Below are positions 26,791 through 37,527 of a DNA stretch of 64,000 nucleotides, piece by piece. Source of the stretch: Aphis gossypii (taxonomy: Eukaryota; Arthropoda; Insecta; Hemiptera; Aphididae); NCBI RefSeq assembly GCF_020184175.1, contig NC_065530.1, forward strand, positions 49,205,260-49,269,259. Direction: 5' to 3'. The number at the start of each line of letters is the position of its first letter. Position 1 is the stretch's first letter. The notes under the pieces are model-generated. The model was given only the letters and a program-made list of their open reading frames with translations. It ran no database searches and was not told the DNA's origin. A program made the position numbers and the translations under genes.

Positions 26791-27056
26791 CTCTTTGCTA
26801 TTTTTCTGAGAATTTATTTTTTAAGTATCAATAAAAATTTTTTGGCCTAGTAAAAATACTTGGAAATTTAATACAAAGTAATTAAAAACTTATAAGAATA
26901 CATAGGCACAATTTTTTTTTTAATAAAAATACACACTCCCAAATACTTCTTATCAACTCAATCCTAACAGATCAAGAATCAATAACTCTCCAAAATAAGT
27001 TATCATCCCCATCTCAATTTAATTTCAATATAGCCAATTAACAATTGTTCTTTTGA

Positions 27057-27209
27057 TTAATTGATTCCGCTATTCCTCAACCTGATGATCTGTAACATTA
27101 AATGATACAACCAATTTATTTGGTTAATACTTGACTCCTGATGTTTTCTGTCGGTCAGTCTTAAGTTATCAAGTATTTCATCCACATAATCCATCACGCC
27201 ACGTTTCAT
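27057..27209 (-). pseudogene. Short open frame, possible gene or transposase remnant
   Basis: From ATG at 27,209 the minus strand encodes about 50 residues beginning MKRGVMDYVDEILDN and continuing LRLTDRKHQESS. The composition (charged and amphipathic, with varied residues) differs from the Ile/Lys/Asn/Tyr-only products of random A+T-rich frames nearby. It lies in a GC-elevated patch. I do not recognise a domain, and no splice partners were found. A decayed transposase or an isolated exon are both possible. Confidence 0.25.
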
Positions 27210-27762
27210 TCTCGATCAAATCGTTTTCGTCGTCTGTGATAGTGTACTTAATAAATACTAATACAATATTGATGAACAGTGCGACAGCATTCTACAGAAA
27301 TAATTATTGTTGCTGAATAAGTATTGTTAATTTACTATAATTTCATCGATTCCATTCCAATGAAATGCGTCGAACGTTTTCTAAAGATTATACGTATTAA
27401 TCAGGGATTGAAAAAGTTTACCGAATCACATGTAAAAACAATTTAAACGGTAGCTTTTAAAGCACTATTAGACTGTCATTATTTTCATATATAAACCATG
27501 TTAAACATACATAACACGTAACCATATAGTAAAAATATTAAATTATTTCTCCATTTAATTAAGTGGTTATTAAATATTTAAATGTCGTAATTACTATGAC
27601 TAGTGAAATCGTTTAACCAAGACAATATTATTTTATTTAATGAATAACAAGGAAATTCTAAACACGGACCATACAATAAACGGTATTGGTAGTAAGATAC
27701 TGTCTTTAACTGTAGTTCTTGAGTTTCTCGGATAAATAGATACAGTACCATATACCAGGGTT

Positions 27763-27913
27763 CAGGGGTCTCCAAATTTTTTTATTCAAGTCTATTAACA
27801 CATATAATATTTAATTTTTAAATTTTAGATATTATCTTCTCGTATATATACCACCCTACAGAGGCCGCGGACCGATTAAAATTTATTCACGGCCATAGTT
27901 AGGAGACCCCTAT
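27763..27913. mobile_element. hAT-like MITE with CAGGGGTCTCC terminus
   Basis: The left end CAGGGGTCTCCAAATTTTTT is mirrored by AGTTAGGAGACCCCTA at the right. The interior has AGAGGCCGCGGACCG and CACGGCCAT, the kind of GC-rich core seen in non-autonomous hAT elements. No clear 8-bp target-site duplication was found, so the exact right limit is uncertain by a few bases. Confidence 0.55.
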
Positions 27914-27951
27914 CATTTCCGTAAAATCAGTGAAAAATCGTAATAAAATAA

Positions 27952-28077
27952 TCACGTTATAATATTATTATGCCCTTCTATAATTTTTAGTAATTTTTCA
28001 TACGCATTGAGGAAAGTTTCACCGAAAGCTAGTAAGCGATTCGGATGGTAAGAAAATTCTGCTCGCCTTTGCGGCAT
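27952..28077 (-). pseudogene. Short protein-like open frame, unidentified
   Basis: The minus strand encodes 41 residues from ATG at 28,077, starting MPQRRAEFSYHPNRLLAFG and continuing ETFLNAYEKLLKIIEG. An acceptor-like CCGCAAAG lies just inside, so the real start could instead be an exon boundary. The residue mix and balanced codons suggest current or former coding sequence. I do not recognise the family. The last residues before the stop are Asn/Ile-rich and may be past a lost boundary. Confidence 0.3.
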
Positions 28078-28904
28078 CGTAAACAACACTTATAAGTTCA
28101 CTGCATGCATCTTATAATAAGCTTTAATAGGCACAAAATACATTACATACAATTAACTATAGGTGAAACTATATAGATCATATTATATTATGATTCATGA
28201 AATATGATTAATAATTTTAATTGACCATCTGTTATAGTGCATATTATCAATATTATTATATGCATGAATTTTAATGAAAGTGCTATAAAAATAATAAGTA
28301 CTAGATTTTAATAATAACATACATTACTCAATACTATGGTTAGCTACAACGATAAAGATAATAATTGAAAATCCGAGAGCGTCTTCGATATAGGTGTGTG
28401 ACATTAACCTCTTAAACATATGACAAATACTTTTAAACTAGGTACTTATACTTTTATGATTATACTTATCTCTTAATTGTTATAGGTATATACATATAGT
28501 ATATATTCAACAAAAATCATTGTATTATCCAGATATTAAGTCACTACAGTGTTATAACTACAACAACTTATATTATACATTTCTAGTATACCGATTAAGT
28601 TTATTCTTAATTAATAACATAAAAGGTTAATTTACAAAAAATATTTCCTACCACCTATAGTATAAATTATAATAAAGTAGGTACATTTTATTATATCATA
28701 TTATTAAGTCTATTGTTTTTATATCTTATATATGTATATATAACTCTTAAAATAAATAACTAACTATACATAATTCAATTATTAAGTAAGTGAGTATATC
28801 TATATTATTTATTATTTATTTACACGGACTTTTCTTAAAGAATATTTTTTATGGTACGACTATTATATTTATTATTATTATTATACAATCAATCAATTTT
28901 TGGT

Positions 28905-29210
28905 AATTTTAGATTTTAAGCGAAACGATAAATTTAATGTATTGATTTTACAATTATGTGCTTCATTTTTGCATCATCACCTTTCGGGACAGTAAAAATG
29001 CTTTAATTTTCAACTCTAGGGTAGTTTATAATAGAAAATTTGATTAATTTTGTACTTAGAAAATATCCAATAGTTTTATTTTTATTCGGAAAAAAACAAC
29101 CAAATTTTTTTTTAAAAACCCGAAACTTTTATGCTAAACCAGTTTTTTATTAAATTGATTTATTTATTTTGTCAAATTTATTATTATTTTAAACGTACGG
29201 TATAATTTTC
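28905..29210. repeat. Diverged copy of the dispersed aphid-type repeat
   Basis: The order of motifs matches the 26.35-kb copy: TAAGCGAAACGAT, then TGTATTGATTTTACAATTAT, then a purine-rich middle with AAAACAACC, then AACCAGTTTTT. The divergence is high, so this is an old insertion. Confidence 0.5.
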
Positions 29211-30071
29211 AAACAACTTTATCTTTTTATTTATTTATAGACAATTGAAATTTTCGATTATTTTTTTTAATATTTTATGTCAATAAAAAATTGTGTTAAA
29301 ATTTCAATAATTTTATAAGAACGGATAAATTGTATATAATATCATCAATTTTTATAACTAAGTAATGAAAATGCAATACATTTTTCCTCATAAATAGTTC
29401 ATATTGGGACTAAAAAATCTAAAAAAATATACAACCACAATTATTTTTTACAAATATATATTTGTAGTTTAATTTTAGACAAAATTACGTAATTTAACGA
29501 TGAATAACGAATTATTTTATTATGATTTATAAAAATAAATCGTGAGGACTTTAAAAATTATATGTGTATAATGAATTTTTTTACACACATTGACATTTTC
29601 AAAAAAAATATATCAACGTTAAGATAATGAATACTTTATACTACTATTAATAGGTACATGAGTTTTTTTTTAATTTATTTAAAGCATTTGCAAGTATTTC
29701 AATAAACTCTTTAATGTCCACATATTTTTTTACTGACATTAACATTAATGATTTAAGGCAGTCTAATAAAAGTATTCAAATACAACTACAAATACTTTAA
29801 AAAATATATATACATTTTATAGACCCATTCAAATAATTTAACACTTTTACCAACTGAACTATTATTTTTAAGCATTTTTATGTTAATATAATGAAAAATA
29901 GAAAACTTATAAACTAAAAAGATATATCTAAATTTTAAATATTATTAACAATGCATTAAATTAAATTTATATAGAACCAAAATAAATAATACATATTGGT
30001 CGTCAGTTATCGTTTAATAAAATCGTCTAAAAAAGTAAAGTCATACGTAAAATCAAAATTAATAATAAACA
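29211..30071. other. A+T-rich stretch without recognised features
   Basis: Stops in all frames and low sequence complexity. I see no gene, inverted repeat or splice-framed exon here. Confidence 0.5.
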
Positions 30072-30263
30072 TTAGTCAATAAATATAAGAATTTCAATAA
30101 TACAATTTTTTTTTAAGTATTCTACTCTATTTAAATGTTTTTCTTTGTACTCATTCCACGCTTCATAAGAAAATTGTATTTGTTCTTGGGCTTTGCGTGT
30201 AGGTTTTATTTTACACTTTTTGAGCACATTTATTTTTAAATATGATTCCACTTGTATTAATTT
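30072..30263 (-). pseudogene. Unidentified lysine-rich open frame (63 codons), possible exon
   Basis: A stop-free stretch of 63 codons on the minus strand reads IQVESYLKINVLKKCKIKPT and continues with RKAQEQIQFSYEAWNEYKEK. It has no initiator Met in a good place. The run of charged, helix-favouring residues (Glu, Lys, Gln, with spaced Leu/Tyr/Trp) is unlike nearby random frames. It may be a terminal exon or a transposon-derived fragment. I do not recognise a domain. Confidence 0.3.
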
Positions 30264-33200
30264 TTAATTTTTAATAACACTAGTTAATTAATAAATTGAA
30301 AGTTAAAGTGTTTATGATATGATTCAGCCCAAATTGATGGTAAAAATGAACATCCTTTAATAAAATAATTATTAATTATGTAATCAGAAAATTCGGATGA
30401 ATACTCCAGATTTTAATTTTTATAAATGGTAACGTTGCACGAATTTCACCTGATCTTAATCGGGCACATATGGGCTATGATTTGGAGCGCAAATGGTCTA
30501 AGATAAATGGGTTTGGACTCAAATGGACTCAAATACTTTATAAAAATTAAAACTGGTTTTAAATAACATTGAAAACTATTAAATAGTAAATAGATGAAAT
30601 GATGAAATTTTTTAAAAATTCCCCCTCTTTTGATAGAAACATAAATGTGACATGTGAGTTCCACTCGCTTTCAATTAACATTGCCTAACCATTTTTATAG
30701 TTTTTTATACTACGTAAATTAACAATAATATATAATGTTATATAATATCTTATCGGTTTATTTTATAACTACAAAATACAATTGACATTTGCAGTAAATT
30801 ATTTAAATAATTTTAAGCTCTCCAGAGTCCAGACTCCAATAATCAGACATAATCTGTGATGTACTGCACAGAATTTTCCAAAGATAGTGAAAGAGTGTAC
30901 ACCGCCCGTGGACATAATTATCAATCCTGGACGTATTACGTATATATTTTGGTTTATTATTAACATCAGTTTGTTTTTAATTACTATTACTTACTAATTT
31001 AAATAAATATATTACTAAATAGTAATATATAAATATATAAATAGGAATACTAATAAGTAATTAGTAATTACAAAACATATATTGTTTGTTGGATGACAAA
31101 TACCTCCAAATATTCACGTAACCAATCTTATTTTTACGTCGAAAAAATAAACTTTCGTCAATTTCTACAATCAATAATATTATAATATTATTCTACTAAA
31201 TATAATATAATATTATTATCAATTTACAATATTTTATTTAATGTAAAACAAAAATATAGTAAATGATAAAATCAAGAAAAAATTACAGAATTGTAATTAT
31301 TTTGAGTGGGTGCTTAAGACTAGAACCAAATTTAGTACCTTATATAAATAATTAAAAATCAATTATTTTTTGGTTTATTATAATACCGTACTGTAATGGC
31401 TAGAGTAATGACACTCTACAGGGAAAATCCATTTAAATTTTTAACCAATCTCTTGTTGAGTATCATTATCCCAACACGCGAGTGTGTTAGAAATATGTTA
31501 GAGTATGTACCCTATTTGCGCATAACTCCTATATATTCTTTTCTCTTGATGTGTTGTGTACATCGGTCAAGTAGTGTTATTTTTTTTTTTATAGACTTGA
31601 CAGTGGAAACTGTAAATACTTTGAACTCATTTTTCTTCATATTTCCATATAATACTGAATGAAAATACTTTTTATTATCTATTACTTTAAAACTATTTTT
31701 TTAAGTACCTACATCAATAATATCCCAAAGTGGTACAAAGTACAATCTCCAATCTACCTATACCTATAATGGATCTATAGAGAAGTGTACACTTCTCTTT
31801 TAAGTTTCTCTAAAATGCACAGATAATTGCAAACACAACTGAATCTACTCAGAATCTCAAATAATAGATTATTACAATTTAATGCAGACTTCAGTAATGC
31901 AGTTTATTAAATTTTTGAATATTTATATTTAAATAATTCAAATGTGTGAACATAAGAATATTATTGAAAAGTGCAACTTCTAATTTTTGTATCGTAGACA
32001 ATTAATAAAAAAATAAATTAAATTATTTACATTGTATAATTAACGGATATTATTTAAAAATATATTTATTTATATTTTTTTATTATTATGTAGCTACCTA
32101 CTTTAATATCATTAACAATATAAAATAAATTCACCATGATTAGGTGTATAAAATATATGCCGTGTACTCTAGTAATTATATAAATTATAAATATATAACT
32201 TGACATTTATTAACACAATCAAAATCAATTAAAAAAATCAGTTATTATTAAACATGTACAAAATACTATAATAATAATAAATAACATTGTTACTCATACG
32301 TAAACAGTTAAGTCATAAAATAGCTAATAATTATACTAAGTTTATCCTAAATATTTTAAGGTTGTTTTAAAAAATATGTAATGTAATTCTCATTTTACTT
32401 ATTATCTTAATCACTTAAACCCAAATATTTATCCAATATTTAGATCCCAATAAAAACATTAATTATAAAATTAATAGTAATTATATCATTATTTATAGTC
32501 GTGTTTTCTAAGCAGGTAAATATTATGTGATATTGTTACACACACTTCATCTATAAATAACTAAAAGCATAAAAAATGTTAGAACATTTTTGTATTTATT
32601 TAATTGCATAATATACAGCTTTGAACGTTTTATTTAATAGGTAGTATAATTATTAATAAGTGTTTAATTAAATATTTAAAAAATTATACTTTTAATACAT
32701 AATCTAATTTGTAAACTTTTTCTAGCCTCATATTAGTATCTATATCTATAATTAGAGCCTATCTAGGCTCTCTACCTATAACCTAAACAGACATAATATA
32801 CCTAGTGCTACACACATGAAACTAAAAGTGATATTGAACATTGAAAAATTTAAATAAAACAAATAACTGTACTAAAGATTAATTATTTATAGAAAATTAT
32901 TTTAAGCACAACTCAATTACATGTTATTAATAGTTAATGCTTAAAGATTACAAAAAACATTCTAATGAAAAAAGAGGTACCTATTTCGTATAGTCATATT
33001 ATAATATCTATATGTTACATTTAATGGGTTACTACTACTAACTATTAACTACAAAAAATATAATTTAGCTTAAGAAATTATAACTATGCAGGTTAATATT
33101 AAAAAACAAATAAACTAAACATAATTATTACTGCAAAACGTTTTCACTATTCTGAGTTATAATATGATTACATTTTCGTTAACTTATTTTTTAAAATAAC

Positions 33201-36200
33201 AATTAAAGAATACATTAATTTTACTTTTGATAATTATTTTGAATGTATTAATAATAAAACTAATTTTGTTAAGATATTTTTCTTATTAGTTATTAGATAC
33301 AATCTTAAACAAATAATTATTTTTGTTCAATTAAATAAATATGTAGGTACAGTGGTTGTCATAAAATAACAGTCGACAATTTTTGTTATACTTAGATTTT
33401 ACACTGTTTTTTATTTTTAATTAAAACTATTGTAGGTAGCTAACCTGGCGATTACCAGTTATTTTGTACATTGATATTTTTCCGACACATATATAATATT
33501 AATATATTATATAGTGAATACCTACCTTACAAAATATTATGTAAGTATCTTCACTCTGTAGTCTAAATAAAATAATATCTAACAAAATCGTGAAAAATTG
33601 ACAATAATTGTATGAATTATAGTATTAGGTAAAAATAAACAATATTCTACAGATGTTTCTTTTCATAATTTATACTACTATTATTATTAATAATAATGGT
33701 TATTTATCATTTTTTTTCAACATTTATTATCTCCAACAGTATCAATGGTTTTTAAAATATTATATAACTAACATTTTTCATTTTAAATCATAACAAAACA
33801 ATGATTTTGAAATAAAATATATATTTTTACAATTTTTGTTACATATTTTTATTTTTTTAAACGACAAAAGTTTTGACAAAATATTTTTTAAAAATATTGA
33901 TATAACATATTAACATATAAAAATCGAGTTTTAAACGAGTATAGTAAATTATAATAACTCGTGTATAGTTTTATTCACCTCTGTGTCAGTTAGTACTACA
34001 CGATTACTTTAAATATTGAATTAGAAATTGAACAATATAATATTGCAATCAACGTTATTCGTTAATCAACTTGTCAACACTCAAACAAAATACTAGGAAT
34101 AAATATGTGCAGAATTCTAAATGTACTATTAAATTAATTGTAGATACAGTAAATAAATCAATAAAACCCAAAATTATATATTTGATTTAAATAAAATATT
34201 TTTGTACCTAATATTTAAGTTATTACACGAATATAATTTGGTATAATTTTAACTTTTAACCATTGAAATTATTTATTTTAAATACAAATCTACTTAAGAC
34301 TAAGTATAATAGATAGTGTACAATAGATAGTACTTACTAGCTCCTACCAAGTATAAAGAAATATTTTTTCAATTAAATACCTAAATAATATTTTACCTAT
34401 ATTATAAATATTTATTATTTTGCAAAAATTAATACTTTTTTGGATAATAAGTACCTAGCGGTAACTTTCGGATATTCGAGATATTTTAACGTACGTATTT
34501 ATACTATTATACTGATATTGAATTCTAAATCGTAATATAATGGACATATTTGCCTACTGTTTTATTTAATTACGTTTATTTGATCGTTTTCCCGTTTATT
34601 TAGCTGTATAAATATTTTCACATAAACATTTAACTAGTTAGTTAGTGATCAAAGTCTCTTCGATTAAAAGCTGTCTAATGTCTTAGCATTCCTTGTAATG
34701 ATTGAACCAAATAGTAAAAAACTTCGCACTCCCTTGCGCCATTCCTTCCCACCGTCCATGGCCCCATCTATAATAATATGTACCTAATATACTAATATGT
34801 ATTCGAGTGTTAGGTATTAGTGGGTTAAGTATATATTATTATACGATAATTGGTTATAATAAGATACACATAAGACATAACTAAAATTTACAAAGAACAT
34901 TGTGTACATTGTATATATGTTATTTATTTTTATATAATACCTATCATGTATAAACATAACATTATTATCGAATTTTTTTTTTTATTTATAGTTAAAATAG
35001 AAATAATACATTGATAAATTTAAAAAAAATAATATTCTAATAGATGACACGTACAGGCATATCTTTATAGGTACTCGTATTTCTATGTGCACGACGTAGC
35101 ATAATCAATGTTGTGTTTTTCGTTTTAATTAATTGAGTGAAATGACCTATTATCAAACATAAAGCTAAAAACATTATCCGTGTTTGTATATTATATTGTA
35201 TGATATGTTAATGTATATAACTTATTAAATAAGTTATTAGTTAGGTATTATGTAAAAAATTTAAATTTCAAAATGCTCAAAACTTGCTTGAAAACTAAAA
35301 TACCTATCAATAGAATTCAAAGTATAAACATTGGTAATGTCTTAACTTTAAGTTTTATTATAAGGTCAATTCACTTTAATATTAAAGCTAACTTCACAAG
35401 ATTAGTTCTACTGAACGAAAATTTGTCATATTGTACCTTTGTAAGACGGAGACAACAAGTGGGTGTGGCATCATCTTGAAGGGCTTAATCCCTTCCAAAA
35501 TGTAAACTGTAATCTCAATAATTTATTAAACCTATACCAAATATATACAAACATGAAAATCTTCCTAAGATCCAATATTGAATCTATATTATACTATTCA
35601 AATCAATACCCATGTTGTTAGGGGCCTCGAACATTTTAGCTATTCGTGCTAATAGATAGGTACGTGGTACGTATCTATTATGATACATATTTATGATAAG
35701 TACTCATATAAGGCAATTACAAGTAGGTACCTACCCTTTTCAAATATGAACAATAAATTATTGAAATATGGTGAATAATGATAACGCATTCTGCAGAACA
35801 CTATTACCTACACGTAAAAAAATAAAATTGAAGTAAAATAAAATCACAGATAGATAATATAATATATTATTTATATTAATTGTGAATAAAATACATTTTT
35901 TATTTTAATATAAAACTAACCAATTTATTTCAGTAAAGTGAGTAGACATATGAGATATGAGACAGATAACATGAAAATACAAAATTTAAGTAAAAAAGTC
36001 ATCTGCAATGATGACACTTTACTATGAATAATTCAATAATTGAATAAACATATAATACGATGTATGATTTTAATAATATTTATTTAAATATTTTATAGCA
36101 AATTTGAAAAAAATAAAGAAAAGTTAAAACACAGGTAACCGAATCGTGAAGAATGTAGGATGACGAAAAAAACTCGATCGCTAATTATTATTGTCATTTT

Positions 36201-36336
36201 TCCTACTGCAGACGTACACCCATACATCAAAATATTATAATATACATGAAATAGACATTAGACATGTAGTTAAGCCACGTCCAATTTGTAAAGATTAATG
36301 ACCCATATAACCGTAATAATATCATAATATATTTTA
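30264..36336. other. A+T-rich intergenic stretch
   Basis: No gene supported. Frames at 31,396-31,662 and 35,273-35,479 lack motifs. The second ends in a block (GTAAGACGGAGACAACAAGT, then GGGTGTGGCATC) that I associate with a repeat common in aphid genomes. A less A+T-rich patch at 34,650-34,780 and a small inverted repeat at about 31,474-31,490 (AACACGCGAGTGTGTT) are present without further context. Confidence 0.5.
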
Positions 36337-36344
36337 TCCATTTG

Positions 36345-36494
36345 CAGAGCCGTACCGTGGGGGAGCCTAGGAGGCATGCGCCCCGGGCGCATGGTTCAAA
36401 CTGTTTAAAGGGGCGCCGAAAAAATTTTTTTTAGAATATTAGGGGGCTAATATTTTTAATTTAAAGGGCGCTAAATTTTAACGGCACGGCTCTG
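36345..36494. mobile_element. hAT MITE with perfect 8-bp target duplication
   Basis: The terminal inverted repeats are CAGAGCCGTACCGT at the left and the complement of CAGAGCCGTGCCGT at the right, differing at one base. The element is 150 bp and is bordered on both sides by the same eight bases, TCCATTTG (36,337-36,344 and 36,495-36,502), as expected for hAT insertion. The GC-rich core contains the palindrome GCGCCCCGGGCGC. It sits about 1.2 kb upstream of the Malvolio start codon, close to its promoter. Confidence 0.9.
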
Positions 36495-36579
36495 TCCATT
36501 TGAAAGATTACCCATTACCTACCCCACTTTACTAGACGTAATGACGTAAAACATTTCGCGACTTAATAGTAATCGAAAT

Positions 36580-36614
36580 TAATAATAATAATAATTATTA
36601 TTATTATTATTATT
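36580..36614. repeat. AAT/ATT trinucleotide hairpin
   Basis: A run of AAT units passes directly into a run of ATT units, giving a self-complementary block of about 35 bases able to form a hairpin. It lies between the hAT MITE and the probable Malvolio promoter. Confidence 0.85.
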
Positions 36615-36619
36615 TAATA

Positions 36620-37100
36620 TCCAGTTTGACGGTCTTGTCCGCCGTGTGACCATGTCTAATTCATTTAATTTATAGAACACTCGGACACTTCACAACTCCA
36701 AAGAGTGGAGAAGTTAATTTCTATCCGACGAAGGCCATTGAGGGGGACACGTACACACGTCACGATATCAATGGAAATACGCCGCATACACGTGTTAGGT
36801 GCGCGCGCACACTGTAAGGTTATGTCTCGAGTGCTGCTACTGCACAATGATCAAATAATCAAAATAAGAGTAAATTCAAAAAAAAAAAAAAAATCACGAC
36901 GTACGTGCGTACACTGTAGTACTGACTACTGAGTGTACAGAAGGCATTAGTGCATTACGCTAAAGCCATACTTCTGTGCGACGTGTGCGTACGATACTGT
37001 AATATTGTCATACGATATAGTACGATATTAAATTTGTGCGGTGCTAGTGTGGTAGTGTGGCACCGAATGACGGCAATAAAGTGAATTTAATTAGTATAAG
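36620..37100 (+). promoter_or_regulatory. Probable Malvolio promoter and 5' untranslated region
   Basis: This CpG-bearing, less A+T-rich stretch (GGGGGACACGTACACACGTC, TAGGTGCGCGCGCACACTG, TGTGCGACGTGTGCGTACG) precedes the first coding exon of Malvolio. That exon begins at an acceptor (TTTTTTGTAG) six bases before its ATG, so a separate upstream untranslated exon must exist, and this is the best place for it. Two overlapping antiparallel open frames here (36,665-36,932) look like products of the composition. The transcription start and the untranslated donor are not determined. Confidence 0.5.
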
Positions 37101-37527
37101 TAAATATTATATATGTATATTTTTTTTCCTTATTATTTACTCACTATCTTATCTGTCACAATTCGTCAATTCGTCAATGTAATTGTTGGAGTGGAATCAT
37201 TATAATAAATTATAATCGGTCTTTATTCTTATATCATTTGTCCCCTCTCCGGTGTCGATCGTTAAAAAAAAAATATATCTTTTTAAACATTTTTTCAACC
37301 AGCCCATTGTTTGGTCGTTCGGTTTACTTTTACTGAGTTTCGGTTAGGAACGGAGTATTAACGTTGTTTTTATTCACAATTTTCATTTTTCATTTTTCTT
37401 ACACCGGATGATGACAAAATATTAAATAACCATGTCTGATTATTGTTTAGTGGTGAGAATGACGCCCTAGGGCGATACCCTTGACCATGCTTACTAATAA
37501 ATATTATGTATATGGTATTTTTTGTAG

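Larger units (their letters stand above)
26791..28904. other. Repeat-rich stretch with short unidentified open frames
   Basis: No complete gene seen. Two minus-strand short frames look more protein-like than the background (27,057-27,209 and 27,952-28,077) and are listed separately. A hAT-like MITE lies at 27,763-27,913. The rest is A+T-rich sequence without recognisable content. Confidence 0.45.

Noticed and set aside
36665..36932. Antiparallel open frames before Malvolio
   Set aside because: They lie opposite each other in a CpG-bearing promoter-like stretch. Neither has a recognisable motif and both look like composition effects.
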